NCBI RefSeq assembly: GCF_000786105.1
Contig: NZ_JTEV01000010.1
Coordinates: forward strand, 62,001 to 126,000
From: Bdellovibrio sp. ArHS
GTDB taxonomy: Bacteria; Bdellovibrionota; Bdellovibrionia; Bdellovibrionales; Bdellovibrionaceae
Length of the DNA stretch: 64,000 nt
Direction: 5' to 3'
Positions 17,353 to 25,014 of the stretch are shown piece by piece. How positions within the stretch are numbered: position 1 is the first letter of the stretch; each line of letters begins with the position of its first letter. The notes under the pieces were generated by a model. The model ran no database searches and was not told the origin of the DNA. It was given only the letters and a program-made list of their open reading frames with translations. A program made the translations under genes and the position numbers.

Positions 17353-17378
17353 AGGCCCTCTGATAAAACAGAGGGCCT
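17353..17378 (+). terminator. Strong hairpin between the Gly/Met-rich gene and the amidohydrolase gene
   Basis: AGGCCCTCTG (17353-17362) and CAGAGGGCCT (17369-17378) form a perfect 10-bp stem with a 6-nt loop, preceded by an A-run and followed by TATGCTTTTT. It looks like a terminator for the upstream gene. The amidohydrolase ATG (17380) begins one base after the stem, and its only candidate ribosome site (GAGGG, 17371-17375) lies inside the 3' arm. Confidence 0.65.
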
Positions 17379-17379
17379 T

Positions 17380-18645
17380 ATGCTTTTTAAGATCCCGCGT
17401 CTTTACGACAGTCACACTCACTTCCTTGCAACCGGAGAGTTTTCTGCGGGTCTGCATCTTGGCTTCATGAAGAAGGCCGACGATCTTGCGTTGATCGATC
17501 TTAAAAATCCGGCCTATTATCGCAGCGATTGGATCGTGGGTTTTGGCTGGAATGAAACGGATTGGCCTGAAGTTCCTCACAAAAGTATTTTAGATAAGTA
17601 TTTCCCGGATCGCCCCGTTTTCTTTCCTCGAATGGATGGTCATCGTTCCTGGGTAAACACCAGGGCGTTGCAATTATTGGGTATGACATCGGACACGGGG
17701 CTGTTGCTGGAAAAAGAGCATCTGCAAGCATGGGATAAGCTTCCCGAATTCACCAAAGATCAACAACGTCGTCACGTGTTTTCGGCGTGTCGTACCTATA
17801 ATAAAGCAGGCTTTACACACGTCCGTGACATGTCATGCACTCCATCTTTATGGAATCTTTTGGTCGAGATGTCAGAAAAAAATGAACTGACTTTGGCAAT
17901 TGAAGAAAACGTCACCACCCATGAAATGGACGATTTCGAGGGCATGCTGGATTTTTGCCAGCGCGCGAAGAAAAGCGAAACACCTTTGTTGCGTATGAAG
18001 GGAATCAAACTTTTCTATGACGGTTCTTTGGGTTCGGAGACGGCCTTTCTTTCAAAACCTTATAACGGAAAAGCGGAGGGGCCTCGCGGTCGTACGTTGT
18101 GGCCTTTGGAACAAGTTGAAGAGATCATGATGCGCACCTGGCAAGCAGGACTTGAATTTTCCGTGCACACCATTGGAGATGAGGCCGCTCATCAAATTGT
18201 TCAAAGTGCCCGCAAGATTTCCGCGCAAGGATTCGTGGGACGATTGAATCTTGAACACGCGCAGATGCTGAGACCCGAGACAATTCAGATGATGAAACCT
18301 TTGCATGTACGTTGTCATATGCAACCCTGCCACTGGTTGAGCGACAAAGTGTGGTTGGAACAAAAATTAGGGGATTTATATAAATACGTCTTTCCTTGGG
18401 AAGCCCTGAAAGTCGCACAAATTCCGATTTCCTTTGGCTGTGACAGTCCGGTAGAGCCGCCCTCTTTTTGGAGAAATAAGGTGGCGCTAGATGAAAGTGT
18501 CCACGCCAAAATCCGAAAGTTTACTGGGGACCTTGCACTGGCACACTCTCATCCAGACGCCACATTTGCCAATAGTTTTACAGTTATTGAAGAGGGCGTG
18601 GTTCAAGAAATTAACTTTAACGGGAAGTCACTGTTACTTGAGTAA
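17380..18645 (+). CDS. Metal-dependent amidohydrolase (amidohydrolase 3/YtcJ type)
   Basis: A 421-aa TIM-barrel hydrolase. The metal ligands expected for the amidohydrolase-3 group are visible: His12 and His14 in DSHTHF, Lys210 in GIKLFYDGSLGS (carboxylated bridging Lys), His263 in SVHTIGDEA, His293 in LEHAQM and Asp355 in SFGCDSPVE. No signal peptide is present, so it is cytoplasmic. It is shorter than typical YtcJ proteins (~530 aa) and lacks much of the N-terminal beta-sandwich, starting only a few residues before HxH. No other start codon fits. The substrate is unknown; relatives act on amides, formamides or cyclic ureas. Its 3' end overlaps the convergent Tad-cluster gene by 12 nt. Confidence 0.9.
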   Translation: MLFKIPRLYDSHTHFLATGEFSAGLHLGFMKKADDLALIDLKNPAYYRSDWIVGFGWNETDWPEVPHKSILDKYFPDRPVFFPRMDGHRSWVNTRALQLLGMTSDTGLLLEKEHLQAWDKLPEFTKDQQRRHVFSACRTYNKAGFTHVRDMSCTPSLWNLLVEMSEKNELTLAIEENVTTHEMDDFEGMLDFCQRAKKSETPLLRMKGIKLFYDGSLGSETAFLSKPYNGKAEGPRGRTLWPLEQVEEIMMRTWQAGLEFSVHTIGDEAAHQIVQSARKISAQGFVGRLNLEHAQMLRPETIQMMKPLHVRCHMQPCHWLSDKVWLEQKLGDLYKYVFPWEALKVAQIPISFGCDSPVEPPSFWRNKVALDESVHAKIRKFTGDLALAHSHPDATFANSFTVIEEGVVQEINFNGKSLLLE

Positions 18646-19503
18646 CGTGTTCACGGTGACTTCCTTGTCTTTTAGAGAATAGACAAGGCCTCCCAATGCC
18701 ATGGCCCCGGCTATGTACAACCAGGTCTTTTTTTCCGTGACCCAGGACTTTTTTATTTCATCTTGCTTCAGTCTTTGCATGCAGGATGTATCGAAAAATA
18801 CCGAAGCCCGATGAAGAATGTCAAAATCGTCAAGGCGATGGCTAAACTGACCACAAGATCCTTCAACGGCGGGTTCGCTGACAAAATGTTGATTCATCAA
18901 CTGATTATACGTTCCATAAAAACGCACCGGCGTGTGTGAGTTCGATGCCAATGTCCAGTGATAAGCGGTCTGCGGCGATAGTTCCAGGGCTGACTTTTCA
19001 TTAAGTGGAACTGGAACAGATTCGATCAAAACGACCTTATGAAAAGAATATTTCTTCGCCAATTTAGCCAATGAAATGTATTCCGTCGAGCAGGGGAATC
19101 GTGCGGGACCTTCATTAAGCAAGACAACACCTTTACAGTATAAATGTTGAAACTCTTTTTTGTCGGCGGGGGAAAGATTTTGTGCCAACGCCTTTTCGCT
19201 AAGATCTCGGGCAAAGCGCAGACTGATCAGAGTCATTGGGGCTTGTTGCTGCAGTTCCTTTAGGGAAATAAGGACGCGATCAGTGTGTTCAGGAAAGTCG
19301 TCGCCCAGTTTCAAAAAACGATCTTCCTGCGATGAATTGGATTGCAGCGATTTTTCAAGATAATGAATCCAGGATTGCGTGTCGGGATTTCGGTCTATTG
19401 AATTTTCATATTCTACCGGATTTGCCGACGGGGACTGTAAAACAATGTTCTGGCCCGAAGAGATAGCGGGAAGAAAAAATGCGATGAGGAAGATCTTTTT
19501 CAT
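18634..19503 (-). CDS. Exported protein of the Tad locus, C-terminally anchored, unknown function
   Basis: 289 aa with a signal peptide (MKKIFLIAFFLPAISSG) and a hydrophobic segment near the C-terminus (WLYIAGAMALGGLVYSL, about residues 258-274), so the body is probably periplasmic. Four or more cysteines (in LYCKGVV, RFPCSTEY, GSCGQFSH and DTSCMQRL) could form disulfides. No family is recognised. It begins 9 nt after the CpaB-like gene ends, as the last gene of the minus-strand pilus operon, so a role in pilus assembly or anchoring is inferred from position only. Its end overlaps the amidohydrolase gene by 12 nt. Confidence 0.75.
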   Translation of the reverse strand: MKKIFLIAFFLPAISSGQNIVLQSPSANPVEYENSIDRNPDTQSWIHYLEKSLQSNSSQEDRFLKLGDDFPEHTDRVLISLKELQQQAPMTLISLRFARDLSEKALAQNLSPADKKEFQHLYCKGVVLLNEGPARFPCSTEYISLAKLAKKYSFHKVVLIESVPVPLNEKSALELSPQTAYHWTLASNSHTPVRFYGTYNQLMNQHFVSEPAVEGSCGQFSHRLDDFDILHRASVFFDTSCMQRLKQDEIKKSWVTEKKTWLYIAGAMALGGLVYSLKDKEVTVNTLLK

Positions 19504-19512
19504 TTGTTTCTC

Positions 19513-19986
19513 CTAGTTTTGATATTCAACACGAATCTTTGCGGGACCTGAGGACGTAAGTTGCGCACCGGTTTCTTCCGGGTTCTGAACAACCGCAATA
19601 AAAGGACCGGCATAACTTAGTAAACGGGGGCTTTCACTATCGCGAATGAGCACCGCATATTGTTGGGGGTTCAAAGGAGCGCGCAATAGTTTCAATTTGC
19701 TTCCTACACGGAGTCCCCCTTTTTGCCGTTCGGAAGAGGCTAAGTACAGGTCCACCACGCCGCCGACATCGCCAATTAAAGAGGCCAAAGACTCGGCATT
19801 GGCAATTTCGATAGGCACTAAGGAAAAGCCCCGAGGAATAAAGGTGTCGACCGACTTCGGTGCCGGTATAAAACTGTCTTTGGGTTCTGGCGTGGACGCA
19901 GTGGCGAAATACGAAATAAGACCCAAAACGACGAATGCCAAAACAAGAAAATTATTTTTTGCGAAAATTTGCAGTTTTTGTTTCAT
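19513..19986 (-). CDS. CpaB/RcpC-like pilus assembly protein (short)
   Basis: 157 aa with an N-terminal membrane or signal segment (NNFLVLAFVVLGLISYFATA) and a periplasmic domain. The stretch IPRGFSLVPIEIANAESLASLIGDVGGVVDLYLAS resembles the SAF-type core of CpaB/RcpC proteins (a PxGxR/S-V-I segment followed by GD-VDV), which assist the Tad secretin. It is shorter than typical CpaB (~250-300 aa). An AGGAAAGG site precedes the ATG. It overlaps the small TadE-like gene by 35 nt. Family call is moderate; location inside the Flp/TadE operon supports it. Confidence 0.7.
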   Translation of the reverse strand: MKQKLQIFAKNNFLVLAFVVLGLISYFATASTPEPKDSFIPAPKSVDTFIPRGFSLVPIEIANAESLASLIGDVGGVVDLYLASSERQKGGLRVGSKLKLLRAPLNPQQYAVLIRDSESPRLLSYAGPFIAVVQNPEETGAQLTSSGPAKIRVEYQN

Positions 19987-20137
19987 AGCTCGACCTTTCC
20001 TGAGTGAGTTGGTTTTTGCGGTAAGAAGGTTTAAGTTCTGAGAGCTGTGTTATCGCGGCAAACACGACAAGAAGAACGAAAAAAATCACCACACTGACTT
20101 CAACGAAAATTTGCCCCTTATTATTTTTGGCACCCAT
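19952..20137 (-). CDS. Very small TadE-like prepilin
   Basis: A 61-aa protein with a type IV prepilin-like N-terminus: KNNKG followed by QIFVEVSVVIFFVLLVVFAAI, i.e. a short basic leader, a Gly before the cleavage point, a Glu at the fifth mature position and a long hydrophobic helix. The remainder is only ~30 charged residues. GGAG precedes the ATG. It overlaps the genes on both sides (52 nt and 35 nt), which is unusual and could raise doubt, but the prepilin pattern in this position is unlikely by chance. It is probably a minor pseudopilin of the Tad apparatus. Confidence 0.7.
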   Translation of the reverse strand: MGAKNNKGQIFVEVSVVIFFVLLVVFAAITQLSELKPSYRKNQLTQERSSYETKTANFRKK

Positions 20138-20802
20138 TGGGAGTTCTCCTCTGCTAAAGATACGGCGCAGGCTTTGTGAAATTGAAATTCACCTGAAAGA
20201 AATTGAGAAAATGGCCGTCGGACAGACAGCGTATACTGCCATTCGTGCGCCAAGGATTGTTTTTCTGCAAACTCAAAATCAGGGCTATAAGTCGGAGCTG
20301 TATCCGGATAGTCCGGACGAACCGCCAAGAGGGGAACCTGTCCCTGAAGTGAAAAATGCGAGACTTTGAACAAAAGGTTGCTGAGAGATGATTGTGTTTT
20401 GAGAAGTTCTTTGCGTGTTTTTGTAAAGGCGTCTCTCAAAACTATATTAGCTTGGTTGATGAGTTGCTTTTGTTTTATGTCCAGTTGTTCTTTTTGAATT
20501 CGCACCTTTAAAAGGCGAGCCTTGGCGGCCGCGACAAGAAAAGGATTAAAAGAGGCCAATTGTGCATAGGCCTTGAGCTCTTCTATTTTCAGCTTTTTTG
20601 CGGTGCTATTCAGTGCCAGAAGTTTTTGTAGATAAGGCGCGACAGCTCGCTGGCCGGTTTGACCTTGGACACGACATTGATATTTCATCGCTAAATCACT
20701 CTGCATGAAACCAAAGACGGCACTTAAAAATAGAAAGCCGCTAACGACGACTGGTAAACACGCCAACATAAGAATCAGAGCGAAACCTTTTTGATTTTTC
20801 AT
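20086..20802 (-). CDS. TadG/TadE-like minor pilin or assembly protein
   Basis: 238 aa beginning MKNQKGFALILMLACLPVVVSGFLFL, a prepilin-like or signal-anchor N-terminus with Gly-Phe at the possible cleavage site but no Glu at +5. The rest is probably periplasmic, with a long helical region (residues ~50-125) and a beta-rich end. TadG-type proteins often have such weakly conserved bodies. It overlaps the TadE gene by 4 nt and the tiny prepilin gene by 52 nt. Assignment relies on the N-terminus and on the operon. Confidence 0.65.
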   Translation of the reverse strand: MKNQKGFALILMLACLPVVVSGFLFLSAVFGFMQSDLAMKYQCRVQGQTGQRAVAPYLQKLLALNSTAKKLKIEELKAYAQLASFNPFLVAAAKARLLKVRIQKEQLDIKQKQLINQANIVLRDAFTKTRKELLKTQSSLSNLLFKVSHFSLQGQVPLLAVRPDYPDTAPTYSPDFEFAEKQSLAHEWQYTLSVRRPFSQFLSGEFQFHKACAVSLAEENSQWVPKIIRGKFSLKSVW

Positions 20803-21134
20803 AACGAAGTCTTTAGTTGTTTTTGTATGGAAAGTTCCGGATTCAACGCTATAAAGACCTTTCCTTCACTTCCGCGCGAGTGCTTCTGCAAGGAGATGTC
20901 ATAGGAAGGTTTAGTTATAAGCAGAGTCTTCATTCGGGAATTCAGCTCGGCCTTGCAGGTTGCGATGGGTTCATGTTGAGTGCAAAGCAGGGCTTCATGC
21001 AGCTGGTAGTCGGTATAGTAAAATACAACCCCTCGATAAAGCAGAGCTGTTAGCGCTGAACCCGTTAAAAAAAGAAGAGGCAGGGATAGCACAGCTTCCA
21101 CAACCCCTTGGCCGAGATGGTTTGTCAGTCTCAT
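20799..21134 (-). CDS. TadE-like pseudopilin
   Basis: 111 aa with a TadE-type N-terminus: MRLTNHLGQGVVEAVLSLPLLFLTGSALTALLY, in which a Gly-Gln cleavage point is followed by VVEAVLSLPLLF, the usual TadE hydrophobic helix with Glu. A cysteine pair (CTQHEPIATC) lies in the periplasmic part. TadE proteins are minor pilins of Tad systems processed by the TadV prepilin peptidase, which is not in this window. It overlaps flp and the next gene by 4 nt each. Confidence 0.8.
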   Translation of the reverse strand: MRLTNHLGQGVVEAVLSLPLLFLTGSALTALLYRGVVFYYTDYQLHEALLCTQHEPIATCKAELNSRMKTLLITKPSYDISLQKHSRGSEGKVFIALNPELSIQKQLKTSL

Positions 21135-21409
21135 AGAGAGCTTTTGGATTTGGATTGTTGATTTGTAGCGCCATCAAAGAAGTTGCTAAAATCCTTCTTT
21201 TTAGTCATCGACTCTGTGACTTCTTGAACTTGCACGTTGGTGCCTGCAGCTTTCCCGCCTAGCACATTGGCGATATTGGCGAAACGCACACCCACATTGG
21301 CGCCGACCACTTTGATAACGGCCATACTTCCGACCGCAACAATCGCCACAATGATAAGATATTCGATAAGCCCCTGACCCTTTTTATTTTTTAAGACGTT
21401 CGTATTCAT
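21131..21409 (-). CDS. Flp-family major pilin
   Basis: 92 aa; a short leader ending KNKKG is followed by QGLIEYLIIVAIVAVGSMAVIKVVG, the Flp pilin signature (Gly before the cut, Glu and Tyr at mature positions 5 and 6, hydrophobic helix). The C-terminal half is Gln/Lys/Ser-rich and longer than in the shortest Flp pilins. GGAGG lies 5 nt before the ATG. It is the first gene of the minus-strand pilus operon, as is usual for flp. The assembled product would be a Tad pilus; in Bdellovibrio, Tad/Flp pili are linked with predation, though not shown here. Confidence 0.88.
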   Translation of the reverse strand: MNTNVLKNKKGQGLIEYLIIVAIVAVGSMAVIKVVGANVGVRFANIANVLGGKAAGTNVQVQEVTESMTKKKDFSNFFDGATNQQSKSKSSL

Positions 21410-21490
21410 AGTGCCTCCATGAGAGAGGCGGATAGCAAACTTGGTGCTGGTCAGGAGAGCGGGAAATGGGAGAAGAGAGATGGCGAAAAT

Positions 21491-21520
21491 AAAAAAGTCC
21501 GGAGGTCCGGACTTTTTTTT
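21491..21520. terminator. Bidirectional intrinsic terminator
   Basis: A-run, AGTCCGG, short loop, CCGGACT and eight T's form a strong hairpin. It ends the minus-strand gene at 21519-21797 and separates it from the flp operon promoter region. Confidence 0.85.
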
Positions 21521-21797
21521 ACTTCTTTTTGCCTTTGGCGGAGGAAGCTTCTTTTTTTGCTGCCGCTTTTTCGGCCTGCGCTTCTTTTTTGGCGTCGGCT
21601 TTCTTGGCCTTACGCTGGATGATAATACGATCTAGAATGTCGTAGGCCTCTTTTTGCAGGTCATTTTCAAAAATAAAGCGGTAGAAACCTTCGATTTCGG
21701 GACTTTGGCGGAACTTTTTTAATGACGTTGGTAAGCTGTCCGATTGAACGAAATCAATGGAGCTACCATCTTTTGAAAGCTTAACTTTATCAGCCAT
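21519..21797 (-). CDS. Small Lys/Ala-tailed protein of unknown function
   Basis: 92 aa. The N-terminal two thirds (KVKLSKDGSSIDFVQSDSLPTSLKKFRQSPEIEGFYRFIFE region) looks globular and helical; the last ~30 residues are an alternating Lys/Ala/Glu tail (AKKADAKKEAQAEKAAAKKE) like those of nucleic-acid-binding tails. No membrane segment or known motif. A clear terminator follows the stop, which supports that it is a real gene. RNA or DNA binding is possible because of the basic tail, but unproven. Confidence 0.75.
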   Translation of the reverse strand: MADKVKLSKDGSSIDFVQSDSLPTSLKKFRQSPEIEGFYRFIFENDLQKEAYDILDRIIIQRKAKKADAKKEAQAEKAAAKKEASSAKGKKK

Positions 21798-22003
21798 TCT
21801 AAATCCCCTAATGTTTTAAAGGGTTTGTACCTTATTTTGCGCCTTTGACGCAAGAAAAAAGCCTGTTTTTGCCCGGGAAAGAGGTCTTCTTAGGCCCAGG
21901 GAGGTCTCTTCGTTGGGTGCGCGGTGTCTTTGTTAGGATTTTATTAAACCATTGAATTTCTTTAACAAATATCGGACAGTGAGATGGCAAATGGGAGGTG
22001 CGG

Positions 22004-22858
22004 GTGCTCATTTTGAATGGTAAAGATGTCGCCAAAGAAGTGCGTTCAACCCTGGCTCTGCGAGTTGCAGAATTTGCGAAAAAAGTGGGCCGGACTCCTC
22101 ATCTGTCGGTTGTCATTGTCGGTGACGATGCTGCCAGCCATATCTATGTCAGAAATAAGAAAAAAGCTTGTGAATCTGTGGGTATGACCTCGCAAATTAT
22201 TGCCATGCCGACGAAGACCACGCAACAAGAACTCAATAAACAAATCGCGGCTTTAAACACCGATTCTTCGGTCGACGGAATCTTAGTGCAATTTCCACTT
22301 CCGGCGCATTTGAGTGCCGATGAAGTTTTGAAATTGGTTGCGCCTGACAAGGATGCCGATGGATTGACTTATGCTTCTTTGGGTTATTTCTTTGCCGGAA
22401 AACCTTTCGTCAAACCCTGCACTCCGGAAGGCGTGATGACCATTCTTAAGCACTACGGAATTTCTGTCGAAGGACGACGGGCGGTGGTGGTGGGGCGCAG
22501 TAACATTGTCGGTAAACCGATGGCGCATCTTTTGACTGAAGCCAATGCGACCGTGACTCTATGTCACTCGAAGACCAATGATCTATCTTCGGTGGTGCGT
22601 GAGGCTGATTTGGTCGTCGTCGCTGCGGGAAAGGCCCGTTTCTTGGGTCGAAATGATTTTAAAAAAGATGCTATTGTCATTGATGTGGGAATGCACCATG
22701 ATGGCCCGAATGGAAAGTTGTGCGGCGATGTTCGCACGGAAGAGCTTGAGGGCTGGGTCCAAGCAGTCACTCCTGTGCCAGGTGGTGTGGGACCTATGAC
22801 CATTGCGACTCTGCTTCAGAATACTTGTCTTCTTGCGGAAAAGCGCGCGGGTCTCTAA
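22004..22858 (+). CDS. folD: Bifunctional methylenetetrahydrofolate dehydrogenase/cyclohydrolase FolD
   Basis: FolD interconverts 5,10-methylene-, methenyl- and 10-formyl-tetrahydrofolate using NADP. Motifs visible: YVRNKKKACESVG with the catalytic Lys, GILVQFPLPAH, KPCTPEGVM, VVGRSNIVGKP (dinucleotide-binding) and TPVPGGVGPMTIA near the C-terminus. The GTG at 22004 (MLILNGKDVAKEV) is preferred because GGGAGG lies 5 nt upstream; the GTG at 21998 lies inside that site. Length 284 aa is normal. The Rieske oxygenase gene follows 12 nt later, probably in the same transcript. Confidence 0.96.
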   Translation: MLILNGKDVAKEVRSTLALRVAEFAKKVGRTPHLSVVIVGDDAASHIYVRNKKKACESVGMTSQIIAMPTKTTQQELNKQIAALNTDSSVDGILVQFPLPAHLSADEVLKLVAPDKDADGLTYASLGYFFAGKPFVKPCTPEGVMTILKHYGISVEGRRAVVVGRSNIVGKPMAHLLTEANATVTLCHSKTNDLSSVVREADLVVVAAGKARFLGRNDFKKDAIVIDVGMHHDGPNGKLCGDVRTEELEGWVQAVTPVPGGVGPMTIATLLQNTCLLAEKRAGL

Positions 22859-22870
22859 AAAAGGAACGAA

Positions 22871-23911
22871 ATGTATACTGGTTTTTTGCAGAATGTTTGG
22901 TACGTGGGGTTACCTAGCAGTGAGTTGGCTGTGGGGAAGCACCAGGCACGTAAAATTATGAACGAACCCATCGTCTTTTTCCGGGATTCAAAGGGCAAAG
23001 TATCGGCCGTGCGAGATATCTGTCCTCATCGAGGCATCCCTCTTAGTTTCGGACGAGTGGTTGAAGATACCATCGAGTGTCCTTATCACGGTTGGAAATT
23101 TGACGGCTCAGGGATGTGCACGGAAATTCCTTCTTTGTGCCCTGGTCAGGATTTGAACCCGAATAAAATCAAAGTGCGTTCTTACCCCGTGCATGAGGCT
23201 CAAGGGCTGATCTGGATTTTCATTGGCGACAAAGACTATGACATGACAAAAGCTCCCGAAGTTCCGGTCATGAAAGCTTTTGGCAACGATGTGAAGCCGA
23301 AGCTGACTTATGTCGTGAACTTTCCTTGTCACGTCGACCACGCGGTCATTGGGTTGATGGACCCGGCTCACGGCCCTTACGTGCACAAAAGCTGGTTTTG
23401 GCGTTCGGAAAAGACCATGCTTGAAAAGCGCAAAAAATTTGCTCCGGTGAAGTATGGTTTTCAAATGGTTCGTCATCAACCTTCGAAAAACTCCAAAGCT
23501 TATAAACTTTTAGGAGGAGCTCCGACCACCGAGATCACTTTCACTCTGCCTTGCGTGCGTGTGGAGCACATTGAAGTCGGACCTCGTAATTTTTATTCCT
23601 ATACGGCTTTGACCCCAGTGGATGAGAAAAATACTCGCGTCACGCAGTTGGCCTATTGGGATATGCCTTGGTTGTCGCTTTTGAAACCGGCCATTCATCA
23701 GTTTTCAAAAACCTTTCTGGGGCAAGACATGGATGCGGTGACCAAGCAGCAAGAGGGTTTGAAATACGATCCCAGCTTGATGCTCATCAAGGACGCCGAC
23801 ACTCAGGCGAAATGGTATTACGCTTTGAAGACGGAATATCATGATCATTTGGAACAAAAACGGGACTTCACTCATCCCGTGAAAGAAACCGAACTTCGCT
23901 GGAGAAGCTAA
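22871..23911 (+). CDS. Rieske [2Fe-2S] ring-hydroxylating-type oxygenase
   Basis: 346 aa. The Rieske cluster ligands are in CPHRGIPLSFG and CPYHGWKFDG (near residues 52-85). The C-terminal domain has the mononuclear iron region HVDHAVIGLMDPAHGPYVH, comparable with the D-x2-H-x4-H type motif of oxygenase alpha subunits of the pheophorbide-a-oxygenase/vanillate-demethylase group. AAGGA precedes the ATG. There is no membrane segment and no adjacent reductase gene, so the electron donor is unknown. It lies between folD and a phytase-like secreted protein, with a 1-nt overlap (TAATG) to the latter. Substrate unknown. Confidence 0.9.
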   Translation: MYTGFLQNVWYVGLPSSELAVGKHQARKIMNEPIVFFRDSKGKVSAVRDICPHRGIPLSFGRVVEDTIECPYHGWKFDGSGMCTEIPSLCPGQDLNPNKIKVRSYPVHEAQGLIWIFIGDKDYDMTKAPEVPVMKAFGNDVKPKLTYVVNFPCHVDHAVIGLMDPAHGPYVHKSWFWRSEKTMLEKRKKFAPVKYGFQMVRHQPSKNSKAYKLLGGAPTTEITFTLPCVRVEHIEVGPRNFYSYTALTPVDEKNTRVTQLAYWDMPWLSLLKPAIHQFSKTFLGQDMDAVTKQQEGLKYDPSLMLIKDADTQAKWYYALKTEYHDHLEQKRDFTHPVKETELRWRS

Positions 23912-25011
23912 TGGTCAGAGCCTGCGGGATTTTCCTAAGTTTATTTTTAGGATTTCAGGCGCAGGCTTTACGTTTGCAATATGTTGGCGAGACATCCCTA
24001 AAATCAGGAACTCAGTTTCAAAAGACGACTCTTGGCGGTTTTTCCGGGATCGCATGGGCAAATAATATCCTTTTTGCACTTTCTGATGATCGAGGTCGTT
24101 TCGGCGAGCCTCGTTTTTATGAGTTCGATTTATTTGTGAATAAAAAAACAGTGTCCCTGAAGCCGAAGGCCGTGCACTTTTTAAAAGGAATTCCCAAAGA
24201 AGACGACAAAGAGATCTCGCTCGATGCGGAGGGCCTTGTTCGACTTACCGACGGCGAATTCATTGTATCTTCCGAGGGCAATAATAATACAAAGCCTCGG
24301 CAAAGACCGCGACTTTTTCGAATTTCTAGGGAAGGCGTTTGGAAAAGCGACATCGTCGTTCCGGATAAATATCTGCCAGAGCCCCTGGGGCAACAGAAAA
24401 AGGGAATTCAGAACAATATGGCCTTTGAAGGTCTGACCTCTTTTGCCGAAGGTAAGTACCTTTTTGTCGCGAACGAAGGTCCTCTTTTGCAGGACAGTCC
24501 CTCAAATGATGCCGAGGGCGCTTGGATTCGTATTATTAAATACGAAAGCTCGGAAGGCGGGGGTTATAAAGCGAGGGCCGAGTTTGCCTATCAGGTGGAC
24601 GCTTTAAGCAGCTCAAAAAAGGGCTCGGAAGTTTTTAGAGGAGTTTCTGAGATTTTGGCTCTGTCAGAGACCCAACTACTGGTGTTGGAACGAGGAGTAC
24701 GGGTTTCTTCAAAAGAGCTTTTAGCCAAGTCCGTCCGACTTTATCTTGCGGATGTATCTAAAGCCACGGATGTTGCAAAGCTCTTTAAGCTAAGTGATGG
24801 AAAATACACGGGAGCGACCAAAACCCTGCTGCTTGATTTTGAAACGGACCTCACAAAAGAAAGAACCGACAAGAGTGTAGAAAATTTCGAAGCTTTGGCC
24901 TGGGGACCGAAATTAGCAGACGGAAGGCGCAGTCTTCTGGTAATGGTAGACAATAATTTTTCAAAGAAAGAAGTGACTGAACTTCTGGTCTTTGCCGTTG
25001 AAGGTGAGTAG
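23911..25011 (+). CDS. Secreted phytase-like (esterase-like) beta-propeller protein
   Basis: 366 aa with a signal peptide (MVRACGIFLSLFLGFQAQA). The mature part matches the 'esterase-like activity of phytase' pattern: GGFSGIAWANNILFALSDDRG near residues 42-63, SLDAEGLVRLTDGEFIVSSEGN, AFEGLTSF and ENFEALAWGPKL near the end, with repeated strands as in a beta-propeller. Members are periplasmic or secreted and may act on phosphate esters, but activity is rarely shown. The start overlaps the Rieske gene stop by one base; the next gene starts 3 nt downstream. Confidence 0.85.
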   Translation: MVRACGIFLSLFLGFQAQALRLQYVGETSLKSGTQFQKTTLGGFSGIAWANNILFALSDDRGRFGEPRFYEFDLFVNKKTVSLKPKAVHFLKGIPKEDDKEISLDAEGLVRLTDGEFIVSSEGNNNTKPRQRPRLFRISREGVWKSDIVVPDKYLPEPLGQQKKGIQNNMAFEGLTSFAEGKYLFVANEGPLLQDSPSNDAEGAWIRIIKYESSEGGGYKARAEFAYQVDALSSSKKGSEVFRGVSEILALSETQLLVLERGVRVSSKELLAKSVRLYLADVSKATDVAKLFKLSDGKYTGATKTLLLDFETDLTKERTDKSVENFEALAWGPKLADGRRSLLVMVDNNFSKKEVTELLVFAVEGE

Positions 25012-25014
25012 TTA

